The position numbers and the translations under genes are program-made. The notes beneath the pieces are model-generated. The model had not been told where the DNA came from, searched no databases, and saw only the letters and a program-made list of their open reading frames with translations. 59,073 bases of DNA from Leucogyrophana mollusca (taxonomy: Eukaryota > Basidiomycota > Agaricomycetes > Boletales), in assembly GCA_021014945.1 (NCBI GenBank), contig MU266505.1, forward strand, positions 1 through 59,073, given 5' to 3'. Of the stretch, positions 1 to 11,667 are shown in pieces (the first letter of the stretch is position 1; every line of letters begins with the position of its first letter).

Positions 1-566
1 TAAAAGCTGGGAATGAGGACGTCGCACGGCGCTCAGGCGTTTGGTAGAGCGGACAACTTTATTGAGCAATCTACCAATTGTAACGTACTTGTGTATTTTT
101 AAGTGGTATCCTCTATGGCGTGGTGCGTTTGTGCGTGGAGGGGACCTGCAAACGTGTAAAGTGCGAGGGACAGCGCAGAGCAGGACGCAAAGTCTGCAAG
201 ATACACGACGTAGTTCAATGGTTTGTTTACATTATCACACAGGCTCATATCTCGTCACATGACACATATCCAAAATCATAATCTCGCAGCTCCGGGCGTT
301 TCCGAGCATGGCCAGTTTTCACTGGGCCTGACCCGTCGCCTTCCTAATTGGTCGCGGTGTTCCCGGTTCCGCCCGTTAGACGACCGTGACGGGAGCCATG
401 GTCTGGTACGATGAGCAATTGATGAAAAGAACTCAATCTGAAGCCGAGCGCCGGAGCGCTGCAGTCCCGCGGCCCCGAATCAACATTGAAAAGTATTAGA
501 TGATGGGTGATAAGTATACATCTTTCAGGTTTAAGGTAAACAACTTATATTTGATCCATCCACCTA
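1..566. other. No gene recognised at left edge
   Basis: Short open frames occur on both strands, but none has a recognisable domain or convincing splice structure. The stretch lies 3' of the first membrane-protein gene. Confidence 0.5.
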
Positions 567-1812
567 TTACACAATACATTCTGGCGTACCGGCATTCTCA
601 GTGACGGGCACTACTAGTACTTCAACTGGTTTAACTACTTGAACGTCAAGCCGCCTTAGACCAGGGTGCAAGTTCAGCACGCCAGAGGGGGTGGTTCGTA
701 CCCGCTGCGGGGGTACATAGATATTATCGTCGGCAACGGCATCCCTCGACCACGCTTTCCCCTGCATGACGCGGTAAATGATGAGGAGAGAGGCGATGGT
801 CTGCAAAGAACAAGAGCGACCGAGGCATCAGGAACTTGGACCAAGCAGGTCCGATACATAGAATGCCAGTGCTGACCTCCATTTCTGCCAAAAATTGCAT
901 AGGCGCGTTTACAAATGCGTTGTTCATCGCGAAAGGGATGATGAAGAGAAGATATCCGACGGAGTACAGTGACGCGGATTCGACTATAATCGCTGTGAGA
1001 CTCGTGTAGAGTGCCACATTGACATTGCTTCCGGGCCCTGATATCCTGGAGAGACACCGACGACAATATAGTAGGCGAGCGACGATCATCAGGGCGATGA
1101 CGATGTTGAACGCAAGCGCAGCACTAAAAAATGGTAAGGTGAAGTTGAATCCCATGACCGTATCCTGATACGGCGAAGACGGCGGAGAAGACGACTGAAC
1201 GAGATATAAAACGCCCAGTACTAGGACGAAGGATACCCGGAAAGTTAGCACGAAATCGTAACACATGTCAGCAAATTGAAGGCTTACTGAAAGAGCAGAG
1301 AAATAATACGCTTGGAAAGCCCACTGTAGCAATCCTAATGAGCACTCGGCAATCCTGGTACAAGACCGCACAGCGCCATAACTGAAAATCAATCTAATTG
1401 TATTGAAGCTCCAAGAGCCGCGACTGCTTTGGCTCACCATAAGAGTTTGAGCACACCAGCTTGCGAGAACATAGGTCGCACTGCTCGCGATGTTCACAGG
1501 AACAGAGAACATTGCCACCGTGTATGCGCCGGGCCCGCCTGGGAAGTTGCGATTATTGACAAAGGCTAGCTGGATGAACTTCGCGTTGGTGGCAAACGTC
1601 GCCGTCCCCAGACCGAATGCGATGAGAACATAGACAAAAAGATATGTATCGCTCCTGGTCCTCCTGTGGCGAATGCGCGTCCAGAGCGTGTGGGTGCATA
1701 TCGCGAAAAGCACAAGTGCCACGCCATAGCCAACCCCACTCAAGACATAACCTTGAATCCACGCTGTCTCGATCGCGAGTTGTGCGGGGGTTTCGTCTGG
1801 TGTCCAGGACAT
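567..1812 (-). CDS. Multi-pass membrane protein, copy 1 of a three-member family
   Basis: The gene encodes a polytopic membrane protein of unknown function. The first exon starts MSWTPDE and carries hydrophobic helices followed by a loop ending in the motif FPGGPGAY. An intron after AQTLM leads to an exon beginning LWRC, then to helices around the motif SSPYQD, and a last exon with SLLIIYRVMQGKAWS and a polar tail ending ECIV. Every exon has a paralogous counterpart in the genes at 2.6-3.8 and 26.6-27.8 kb, which supports the model even though part of the intron sequence reads through. I count about six to seven membrane segments. I know of no named domain for it; receptor-like or transporter-like roles would be guesses. 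The start methionine is the same in the other copies (MSW/MPW-x-PDE). Confidence 0.75.
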
Positions 1813-2584
1813 CGCGAATCTTACCGATGGCAGAACCTTGGGCGAGCATTTAAGCGAAGGTCAAGCGCCCGCCCACCACAAGGCGTTGTCGACCCGCAAA
1901 ATACCTACTGAAGGCAGAATAGGTGAGGGTAGGGAGTGGCAAGCAGTGCATGTCAGTCTCAAGGGTGGATTAAGGAACACCATACCATCGGCTTGGGATA
2001 ACGTCGTGATGGCACCGCTGATCTAGGACCAGATGGAATCAGGTAAAGGGTTTTGCCAGGAACAAGACTGCACTTTAGCGGGCACCAGAGAAAAATCAAG
2101 ATAGTACAACCGAATGGCTACCAAGGACGTTGTAGACTGTCAGCAGAGTCCAAACATCATTTCACTGACAAGGGAATGAAAGAAATGATGCGACCGGATA
2201 CGATGACGTATAGCTGCGATTGATAAGGTGGCGCATGACGGGACAATGATGAGAAGTGGCGAGGTTATCTGAGGGCTGCTATGACTAAGTATCAGGTGAG
2301 CCCGATGGGATTGTGCAACGGAATCCTTTTGCTCGGGCGTCTAAGGGGGGAAAACGCGGGGGGTGGCCCCGACGAGGCCCTTCATAATGATAATGTCATC
2401 CTGTGTGCATTGGTCAAGATGGTTAATCCACAGTGATAGTGTGTGATAGACGCACATGTCGCTAAATTTATGGACCGTTTCTGGTTAAATGTAAACCCTG
2501 TGGCAATCCGGTGTTGGCAGCCCCGTAGGGGTGAGAGCGGCACCAAGAGCGTGAGACAGTGCAAAAGAGGAAACATTGATACAT
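1813..2584. other. Intergenic, no gene recognised
   Basis: This stretch holds the 5' flank of membrane-protein copy 1 and the 3' flank of copy 2. I see no conserved coding segment in it. Confidence 0.5.
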
Positions 2585-3819
2585 TCAACATCGCGCGTCC
2601 TTGCGATCTCTCAGTATATCTGAACTATCGACCTCGACTTGGACGTCAACTTTGATCTCCATCGCATCTAAATGGGCCCCGATCTGGCTGTCGGGGGTTG
2701 CCGTTCGTGTGGCAGATAGTCTATCCATGCGTACACTCCTTTCGTTGCCGCTATGCACCTGCCATTTCGTAGGTGTGTCGTTCGACCACGCTTTGCCTTG
2801 TAGTACGCGGTAAATGATAAGGAGTGATGCAATGATCTGAGAGAGGCTTTAGTGGTCAGATACTGGGTAAATCCTGAGACCACACTGGGAAACACTTACA
2901 TCAACCTCGCCCAATATTTGTAAAAAGGTATTTGAGACAGGGTTATTGAGACCGAAGGGGATAAGGAACAGAAGGGAAAAGACCGAATATAGCGAGGCTG
3001 ATTCGACTATTATTGCGGCAATGCTGGTATAGTGTGACCCGCGTCCGGAGCCGAAGACCTTGGTGACGCGATGTCGATGCAAGAGCAGGCGGGAGACGAT
3101 CAAAAGAGTGACGGAAATGTTGACAGCGAGCGCAACTCCAAAATATGACGCTGTGTAACTGATACCCGTCGCTGCGTTCAAAGCTGGTGAAGATCGCGGT
3201 GAAGATACCTGGATAAGCCAGAGTATGCCGAGTGCTAGAAATGGAAGCCGTGAATATCTACGATCGCAGCATAGAGCATTTCACTCTACCGATAGAACCC
3301 ATGAGTATGACACCAGGAAGGGCCACGACAAGAACCTTGGTACGGATCTTGCAGTCCTTGTATATTATCATACAACGCCATAACTGAAGCAAATGCGACA
3401 TTAGCCTACTACTCAACGTAGAGTGGACCGATACTCACCATGAGCGAGTTCCCGAACCAATTTGCAAGTACAATGGGCACACAGCTGGCTACATTATCTG
3501 GTACCGAGAACATCGTCTCGATGTACGCAGCTGGCCCCCCGGGATAATTCCGGTTGTTGATAAAACCCATCTGGACAAAGGCGGTATTTGTCACAAACAG
3601 TATTGTCGCGAGCATGGCAATGACGATGACATAAAAGAGGAGGAAGACGGACTTGCGCGTCCTAGTGCTCGGAGTCCGTATACGCGCCCAGAGCGTCTGA
3701 ATACACATGGTGACAAGCATTAGCACGACTCCATACGCCACGCCCGTCAGGACGCAGCCTTGAAGCCACGCAGTCTCAGTTTCGAGCTGCACCGATGACT
3801 CGTCTGGTCTCCAGGACAT
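2585..3819 (-). CDS. Multi-pass membrane protein, copy 2 of a three-member family
   Basis: This is a tandem paralogue of the gene at 567-1812. Exon 1 starts MSWRPDE, spans three hydrophobic segments and the loop motif YPGGPAAY, and ends near NSLMV. The second exon begins LWRC; a following exon carries GILWLIQVSSP and more helices up to GEVD. The last exon contains IIASLLIIYRVLQGKAWS and a charged cytosolic-looking tail ending DARC. All exons can be joined in frame, so the gene appears intact. Compared with the other two copies it lacks part of the SSPYQD loop: the reading goes from SSP directly to a short AALNAA-type segment. The function is unknown. The tail is the most divergent part of the family, as expected if it sets interaction specificity. 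Confidence 0.75.
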
Positions 3820-4552
3820 AGCGGGCGGTTGTGCGAACCACAGCGCCCGGACAGGCGTAGCCCTTTATGCGAGGAGCGGGAGGGTTTCAAATGTGATCAC
3901 AACGAGCGGCTCGGTCGCCTTTAAGTTGCTACTTTAGCATTGGATGAGTATGTGTGATAATATTAGTATCTATATCAGAAGGACAACGTACATCAATCAA
4001 AGAACGCCAAAAGCTCCTCGTGAGAGAAAAACTTTGTAGGCGGGCCGAATACATCCATCACCGAGGGGAGAAGTCAGTTCAGGAAAACAGCAAGTTTGGG
4101 CCCCGATATGGCACGCTAAAGTAGCGATGAGGATGGATCATAGCTAAACATAGCTTGCGGGATGGCGTCGCCAGAGTGATCGAGTATTGTGAGCCGTCCA
4201 CATCACGAAGAGAACCTGGAACAGGGGTTATAATAGGACTAGCGAGCGCGTTATCTGGAGGGCGCCTCGCTCTTGCCGGCGAACAAGAGGTCCTGGTCGG
4301 AGGTGCTAACTGACCATCATCGGACGTCGTGAATTGGTATGGTTTGTTTTGTCATGCAATGTTTTGTTCATTCTTGTGAATGTATAATCACGTGTCATGT
4401 TGGAAGTGAATTTTTCTTTACATAATGTATCATGCATCATGCATTATGCACAAGTTTGTCCTATGCTGGTGGACAGGGAATGATCTGATATAGCTTCAAA
4501 TTCCGCCCTGAAAAAGCACTGATACCCAGTTGATCATTGCCAAGGAGTCCCC
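3820..4552. other. Intergenic; short ATGCAT-rich stretch
   Basis: No gene is evident. Around 4430-4450 there is a small direct/palindromic run of TGCATCATGCAT-like words between the membrane-protein promoter and the 3' end of YTM1. Confidence 0.4.
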
Positions 4553-6196
4553 TCACCCGACCTTCCACATCTCGACTCCATCCTCCCCTCCCACACTCAC
4601 AACATTCCCAACCCAATCCACACTCAAGATCTTTTTCTCATGCCATACCTTGAAAACAGCCACAGCCGCCTTCGTGCTCCTCAAATCCCAAAGCCGCGCA
4701 ATGCCGTCGTAGGCACCCGTTATCAGTTGGTGCTGTGTGTATGCTGTGTCTAGCGAGCCGGCCGTGGATTTGGCGGGCGCCCCACTCGAGGGGACGATAC
4801 ACGAGACAGTGGCTGGGTGCGTCAGCGCGCCGATCGAGTTTGTAAGTGATGAAGAAGACGAGCGGAGGTCGTAGATGGAGACACTGCGGTCTGTAGACGC
4901 TGCCAAGGCAATGTGACCGTCTGCGGTGAGCGCAAGGTCGAGGAACGGTTTTTCAGGAGCAGTCTACGATGCAATGCAAAAGGAAAATCAGTTTTCCCTC
5001 CTTTAGCGAAGGTAGAAATAACCAACAAAGGAGGAATTGTGTTCCCAAACAAAAAAAAAAAGTATCATCAGAGAAGGGAAGAGAACAACGCACGATAGTA
5101 TCCACACACACACCCATCTCAACATCCCATGTTCGGACTGTCGAGTCGAACCCACAGCTGTACGCCTTCCCATTACCGTTTCCGCTGTCCGGAGAAAATA
5201 GCGCTTTAGAAACGCGGTTGGTGTGGGATTTAAATATAGATAGCGGAACTTTGCGTTTTGCGTCGGTAGAAGCTGTGACCTTGCGCTTCTTTTTTGGTTG
5301 GTCGGAGTGGGAATCGGGAAGCAGGGAAAGGGGGACGGGGTCGTCATTGTCAGGTATGTTTGTATCCCAGAGCCCGATGAGACCGTCCCATGAGGCGGTG
5401 AGGAGGTGGGTGCCAGTGGTGTTTGGAGAGATGGATGAAAGTGGTAGGGTGTGCAGATGAAGGGAAGCAAGGGAATGGAATCTTGGTGAGGCAGAGGTGG
5501 ATGGGGAGAGAGAGATTCTGGTAAGGCGAGCTGTAAGGTCGTGTGATGCACTTGCGACGACACTCGACTCTGCATCTTGGGATGAAGAGGGGACCGGACA
5601 GGCTGAGGTAATGGCTGCTCCGTGTGCTGGTACATCGACAAGGAGGCTTTGGGAGTAATCGAAGAGACGAATGTGGCCGTCATATGATGCGGTTAAAATA
5701 TGCCTACGAGGCGTGTTTAGGTCTTGATGAAGTAGGGGAGGGAAGGACGTACTGTGGTATTTGGGACGAAATCGAAGATACCCAGTCTTCGTGGGGTAGA
5801 GATGACATGCGCTGAGGCGGCAGTACACTCTCAAAGTACTCGATCTCGAGTGTATCTTCCTACTTGTAATATTAGCCAACTGCCATATTCCAGTATATAC
5901 TCGTCCCTCGCGCTCATCGAGCATCCCCACTCGGATTCGCCCTTACACCCATCGATCAAACCAGAGAAATCACTCACCTCACCAACCCCATTCCCGGCTG
6001 TCCATTCCCCCAAGGTACCCCTCAGGATATCTGCGCCCCGAATGAGGAAATCAAATGGGACAGGACGCGGGAGAGATAGTGCTTTGTTGATGAGCTGGGA
6101 GAGCTGGAAGCGTTTCCAGTGGAGGGGAATCATGAACTTTTGAGATGGAAGGGGGTAGGGTGTTTTGGTTGTGAAGACCACTGGATGGGACGCCAT
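4553..6196 (-). CDS. YTM1: Ribosome biogenesis WD40 protein Ytm1 (WDR12 homologue)
   Basis: Ytm1 is a subunit of the Nop7/PeBoW complex (Erb1-Nop7-Ytm1), acting in the nucleolus on 27S pre-rRNA and 60S maturation. The N-terminal exon carries the NLE/UBL-like domain: FTTKTPYPLP followed by the characteristic PVPFDFLIRGADILRGTL, the segment bound by the Rea1 MIDAS domain. The following exons contain WD repeats ending in GLWDTN, VRTWDV, ARLWDL and a C-terminal VEMWKVG. A lysine-rich insert (PKKKRKV) between repeats would serve as a nuclear localisation signal. The start was chosen at MASHPVVFTT, just ahead of the NLE domain. Introns are visible at about 5.75-5.93 kb and 4.95-5.1 kb. This is a single-copy housekeeping gene and a good anchor for synteny. 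Confidence 0.93.
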
Positions 6197-6692
6197 GCTG
6201 GGTGGTGTCGATGAGCGATCTGGACGGGAGTGAATATGAGGCAGGCAGGGGCGGTGCAAATTTTCGCGAGACAGTCACGTGCCACGAGTAGACATCATTT
6301 GCACTTGACTTCAGGGGTACTTACTCCCATGACTTTGGAGGGCTGCACAACCACTGGCACTTTATCGTTCGCCAGGCATTCACTAGCCGCAGCTTGCATT
6401 TTCCTAGCCTACGAGAAACCTGGAGATGAGCCAAGTCGCAGGGTAGATGAAACTATAATAGATCGCCTGTAGTGGAACGATGCACTATATTCCGATGGTC
6501 AACTTGGACGGGCGGATTGGCACACAGTCTCATAGCGGAAGACTTCACTAACATCTTGAGTCTATGCACGAAGGTATAATAGGCATCCTGAACATCCCAA
6601 TCGAACGCTCATCCAGCTCCCCTGCTGCCTACATGTAATCAACGATTTCGTGCTCCTGCGAAATATTTTATCCTCTCCGGAGGGACTGGGGA

Positions 6693-7377
6693 TCATGACG
6701 GCGAGATAGGTCTCGCAGCTAAAGACAATTTGATCCTCATATCAGGGACCACCCACAACAAGACCAGCAATATCAAACATACCAGTTGGGGACAAGCTTT
6801 GCTTTCGCAGGGACTGAAGGTCCACCTTTGTCCCGTTAAGGTTTTTGATAGTCACTGCGCCACCGCTAGGTATGAAAGCACTTGCATTGGTATTCAGTCG
6901 TCCAGGCGAAGTCGCACCAGGCGAAATTGACGGGCGTTCGTCCTCCACGTGTAACGAGTGAATAAAAGGTACGAGTTCTGACCACGAATCCTGATCGATC
7001 TGAATATGAGTCTGATCGATAGCGCCATCCTCTTTGTAGAAGGTGGCCGATGTAACGCGAGCACTGTCAGGAAGAGCCAGCGAGGCTTTGATGAGCCCAA
7101 AGACTGTCTACAAGTGTGGGCGTCCCCAGAATCAGAAAAGCGCTTAGCTGTCGCCAGGAAACAAACACACCCTGAAGGGGATGCGAGAAAGATGCTGTCT
7201 GCCGAAAGCCTTGGTCACCAGACCATTTGGGCCAGCATACTCGACCATGATCGGGAATGTCCGCGTTGTACCATTTACGTGCACGAGTGCTTGAATGCAC
7301 TGCGCAATACCGGAAGCGACATCGTTAGGGGAGGACGCTAATTGCGCCAGTACAGTCTGCGCGTGTTGTCGGTTCAT
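6693..7377 (-). CDS. Unrecognised two- or three-exon gene
   Basis: A coding-looking stretch begins at MNRQHAQTVLAQL. It runs through a conserved-looking segment (FPIMVEYAGPNG), crosses an intron at about 7100-7190, continues with TVFGLIKASLALPD and DSWSELVPFIHSLH, and ends in a serine/proline-rich segment. A last intron (about 6718-6783) leads to a short exon ending RPISPS. The segment IPSGGAVTIKNLNG recalls the linker peptides of eIF4G-type proteins, but that is too little for a call. There is no signal peptide or membrane helix. The 5' end is uncertain; exons further upstream (to about 7.8 kb) are possible. Confidence 0.4.
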
Positions 7378-8425
7378 CAAGGAGACGATCTGGGAGATCT
7401 CAAGATTAGTTATCGCGAATGAGCGTATATGTGCAATTGTCAACTAGATTTGACAGACCTTCCAAGATGCAGCGGTTGGTCGAAGCTCGAGGAGAAGGGA
7501 AGGGTGGGTTTAGGGCGAAGAAGGGTCGCAAAGCGAAGATGTCGGTCCATATAGGACCTCAACACGTTTTGGGCACATTGCAGCTTCTATGGGCGCCTAC
7601 AACTCCCTACAATGGCTTCTGGCTCTCCGCTGTGGCTCGGCCGAAATAGTGAGCGCTGCTAATGAGCTGGAAGAGCGCAGGGGCCGCGACGACGGCATGT
7701 AAGGCTGGACTGTGTAAACGGGTACGGTGGTCATGGGCCTACATAATTCAATTTGGCACAAGGTGGAGAAGGACCTCATTGTGGTTAGTTCCGTATCATA
7801 CACAATAACAATAAAACTTACCAGCTTATCCGAAACAATATTAATAGTATGTTTCTATGTATTGGACTGATGCTGTAGAGATTTGGTCGGAGAAGCACCG
7901 TGATGGAATTGCGACAAACCCAGTGCACATTGCACAAACATTCTCTCACACCAACCACCATGTATCACACGTAGTCGGGATCTGTTCGTCCTGTCGCAAC
8001 TCTGTCATGTAATTCTCGCCCGACACTGGCTAGTCATGAGGTCGTGACGAGCTCGAAAAAGAACATAGAGAAGGTTCAGTATCACTCGCATTGACTATCC
8101 ACATGCTCTCATCCAGCACCTGATCGGCCACATCTACCCAGAAGGGCTCAGCTGGCACAGTACCGGCATCCCTCTCATCAGGTGTGATGATCATCAGCGA
8201 CGACCGCTGCCGATCAGCGGGACCTATGATGGTTACGGGGCTTCTCGTCCTCCTTCCTGCAATTCGTGGGGTGCATTATCTTCTTCGGGGGTGCTTGCTC
8301 GTGAGCCCCATGACCGACCCTTTCAGTGACGCTCTTGCTCCCGCTGTTAGTTCGGTTTCTCCGTCTGTGCTTCTTGGGGTTCTTGTTGTCCCCCGTCCTT
8401 CCTGGTGTCATGTGTCTCGCGCCGA
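7378..8425. other. Intergenic, possible upstream exons of the minus-strand gene
   Basis: Minus-strand frames between 7.45 and 7.8 kb are rich in serine, alanine and proline and could be 5' exons or untranslated sequence of the preceding gene. From 7.8 to 8.4 kb I see only promoter sequence for the esterase at 8479. Confidence 0.35.
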
Positions 8426-8432
8426 TATATAA
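8426..8432 (+). promoter_or_regulatory. TATA box of GDSL esterase 1
   Basis: TATATAA lies about 47 nt before the start codon at 8479, a plausible distance for a short 5' leader. Confidence 0.55.
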
Positions 8433-8478
8433 CCTTGAGATTCGAGCGCGAACATCAGCCCAGTAAACCCCATTCGTG

Positions 8479-9751
8479 ATGAGGATTTTGTCTCTATCCA
8501 TCCTGTTTGCTGCCGGTATTGAAGCCGCCATTTTGCGCCGTCAAGGCCCGAACGACGGTATCCACCTCGCTGTCGGTCCACAATGCGGACCCCTCGGGGG
8601 CACAGTATCGGACGTGAACGCTGGTCTTGATCTTAGCAAGTACAAGACAATCGTTTCGTTTGGTGTCAGTTGACGCGTCGACTAAAACAGTTGTTTGACT
8701 TATTGACACCCGCTGCATATAGGACTCGTATACAGATGGTGGCAGACACGATGGCGGGCCCCTGCTACCCCCGGTTATTATACCTCCTAACGCTCAAGCT
8801 GGAGGTCGCTCAACAAATGGCAAAGTATGGGTCGAGAATATTGCAGACGACATTGGTGCACATCTGATGGACTATGCTGTGCGTATCCTGTTCTAAGTAA
8901 TAACATTGGTACTTATGGGTGAGGAATCCAGATTTCGAGCTCTGTTGTGAACATCACTCTCTGGCCCAGCAATCCGAGACCTGTTGACATGATTCAACAA
9001 GGTAGGATTCGTTCTAGATCTAATAGAAACCAACCACTGATGTCATGCAGTCGCCTTGTTCCTTAATCAATCGAATAACCTTGATCCAGACACCACTCTT
9101 TACACCGTTTTCTTTGGTATCAAGTAAGACGACTTTGCGTTTGCCATTAATACTTCAACTGATCTCATAACTCTGCAGTGATTGGGAAGATTCTTTCAGT
9201 GCGCAATTCGTCATTTGAAAATACTGCTGTGACCTGACCAATGCCCAATGTCTGCTAGTCGACGGCGATCACCTACCCGAAGCTGCGCAAGACCTCCTAG
9301 GACAGATGAAGCTCCTTGCCTCGCCCCCAACAAACGCTCGCAACTTCCTTGTCACCGACGTTTATGGGCGCGGAACCACGGACGCGTCGGGGCAAGCATG
9401 GCTACAATCCATCTTCGACGGCTTAACTACCTTCCACACAGGCTCCCCGCCTCTCAATGTCGCTTTCGCGAACTACGCGCGCATCTGGGATGGGGTCCTG
9501 GGTCCTGATCCGGGCTATCAGGCGTTTGGGTACACAAATACCTCTTCGTGCGTCATTGGGAATGGAACTTCGACGGTCGGCTCGTGCTCAGATCCGGAGC
9601 ATTACTTTTACTGGATCCCGGGGTAATCCAGGCGTTGTTAAATGATGTAGTTGATCATTGACCTCTTTTCTTATCTAGACATCCTTCGAAAGAGACACAT
9701 CGTATCATGGCAGACTATGTCGAGGAAGTTTTGTTGGCATGCAATTTCTAG
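8479..9751 (+). CDS. Secreted GDSL/SGNH esterase, copy 1 (CE16-like)
   Basis: The product should hydrolyse ester bonds, probably acetyl groups on plant cell-wall oligosaccharides as in carbohydrate esterase family 16, outside the cell. A signal peptide (MRILSLSILFAAGIEA) is followed by a dibasic LRRQ. Block I (nucleophile FGDSYTDGG) is split by the first intron between FG and DSYTDGG. The block with STNGKVWVENIA is typical of CE16. FFGINDWEDS supplies the block III Asn, again across a splice site. The C-terminal exon HPSKETHRIMADYV carries the catalytic His. About six introns join in frame and all expected catalytic blocks are present. A tandem paralogue follows in the same orientation. Stop is at TAG after LLACNF. 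Confidence 0.85.
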
Positions 9752-10282
9752 TTACTATGAGGAAATCCATGCGTGTAGTAATGGGCACCAATGGATGTGT
9801 AGAGTTTGGACAACCTGTCGACATATGGATTTTTGGAATATTTAACTTTAAAGTGACGCAGGTCAATGTGACTGACCGTGACTACAACTCCTCTTCCGCA
9901 ACCACGATGCGCCCACCGTGGTACCATACCATAAATTATGCCAAGGCTCGGTGCATGAGCTTACGACGGGTTAGCGAGACCGCCAGTAATATCTAGTGCA
10001 GCGAGGGGGCCGACGAATTCTGTCATGATGCGTGAGGGACAAAAATGGGAAGACTGAAGCTTGAACGTGATACATACCTTGATTCTGTTCGGGGAATCCT
10101 CCACCTCAGGCGTTCAGGCGACAGGCTGGTCAGAAGACTGCTCGTGATTCATACTGACACATGGACCTTCCCGCTACACGGTGGGCATTCTGAGTGCTGT
10201 TTCCGGCTAGCTCAGGTCTTTTTCCTGCTTCTCGAGCTTTATCCGAACATGACAAGTCGGCATGAATACTTCTTCTGCCGCC
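9752..10282. other. Intergenic between the two esterases
   Basis: This is the 3' flank of esterase 1 and promoter of esterase 2. No gene is recognised. Confidence 0.5.
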
Positions 10283-10289
10283 ATAAAAG
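10283..10289 (+). promoter_or_regulatory. TATA-like element of GDSL esterase 2
   Basis: An ATAAAAG word lies about 31-37 nt before the start codon at 10320, close to the position of the TATA box of the first copy. Confidence 0.4.
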
Positions 10290-10319
10290 CAGACGGTTTC
10301 CGCTCGGAGCCCTCATACA

Positions 10320-11579
10320 ATGCTTCTACTCTCTTTGCTCGGTCTCGCTATTGGCATTGAAGCCACTGTTTTGCGCCGTCAACTTCCCAACGATGGCATT
10401 CACCTCGCAGTGGGCCCCCAATGCGGGCCGCTTGCAGGCACCGTCTCCGACGTGAATGCTGGTCTCGAGCTCAGCAAATACAAGACAATCGTTTCTTTTG
10501 GAGTTGGTCCATTGTTCGTGAGGGTTTGTAGCGTGATGCTGACTAGCTGCTGTGAATCAGGACTCATACACTGATGGAGGCAAGCATGACGGTTCTCCTC
10601 TCCTACCGCCAGTCCTTATTCCCCCCGACACCTTTGCGGGCGGACGTTCCACAAATGGCAAAATCTGGGTGGAAAACATTGCGGACGACTTCGGCGCGCG
10701 CCTGATGGATTACGCTGTACTTTTGTTACCGGTGACACTGTCATCATCGAGCTAATGAGCAAGCGCAGGTCTCCAGCGCTGTAGTGAACATTACACTGTG
10801 GCCTAACAATCCAAGGCCCGTCGACTTCATACAACAAGGTTTGTACGAATCTCTTTTACGGCGGGTTGATATAAAGACTCAAATTTATGCAGTGTCGTTG
10901 TTTCTAAACCAGTCAAACAACCTTGATCCGGACACGACCCTCTACACTGTGTTTTTTGGAATCAAGTGTGTTCTATTTGTTATCCATTCGTGCTCAACTG
11001 ATCTTGTTTGGTAGCGACTGGGAAGATTCACTCAGTATGTGATTATGTAGAGATCTATTTCATCTTCTTATTCACGTTGGGCGCACGCTAGCTGGTCCCG
11101 ACAACCTTCCTGAGGCCGCTCAGGACCTTCTTGGACAGATGAAGCTGCTTGCATCACCTCCAACTAATGCCCGCAATTTCCTTGTAACCGATGTCTACGG
11201 CCGCGGAACAACTACCGCCTCCGGACAAGCATGGCTCCAGGCTATTTACGACGGTCTGAACGAGTTTCACAAAGGCACTCCGCCACTGAATGTTGCTTTC
11301 GCGAACTTTGCCCGTATTTGGAACGGTGTCCTTGGCCCTATCCCTGGATACGAGGCGTTTGGGTACACGAGCACCTCATCATGTGTCGATGGAAGCACTG
11401 TGACGTGCAAGCACCCGGAAACTCACTTCTACTGGTTCTCTGGGTAAATAATCTCGTCACCACCCGGCTCGTGGATTGCTAATACGTCCCTTCCTAGGCA
11501 TCCTTCGAAAGAGACGCATCGGATTATGGCAGACTACGTGGAATTGGTGTTAGATTTGTGTAGGGTGGTCGCCCTCTGA
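10320..11579 (+). CDS. Secreted GDSL/SGNH esterase, copy 2 (CE16-like)
   Basis: This is a tandem paralogue of the gene at 8479, with the same exon pattern and closely similar protein. The signal peptide is MLLLSLLGLAIGIEA. GDSL block I is again split by the first intron (SFG / DSYTDGG). STNGKIWVENIADD, VVNITLWP, FFGI-DWEDS, LVTDVYGRGTT and the final HPSKETHRIMADYV are conserved between copies. The copies differ mainly in the loop near the end: copy 1 has an extra NGTSTVG-type stretch and copy 2 a shorter, Cys-containing TCKHPE segment. The C-terminus is a little longer (ends RVVAL), because the stop codon used by copy 1 is changed. It appears functional, so duplication was recent or is under purifying selection. 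Confidence 0.85.
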
Positions 11580-11667
11580 GCATGATGGGCCACCTTTTTA
11601 AATGCCGAGGGGTCTTGCATATCTTTATAATTTGGACTACCCAACTGGTAGAGATCATAATGGGATT

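Noticed and set aside
6693..6950. eIF4G fragment suggested by IPSGGAVTIKNLNG
   Set aside because: Only one short peptide resembles the family, and no MIF4G domain occurs nearby.
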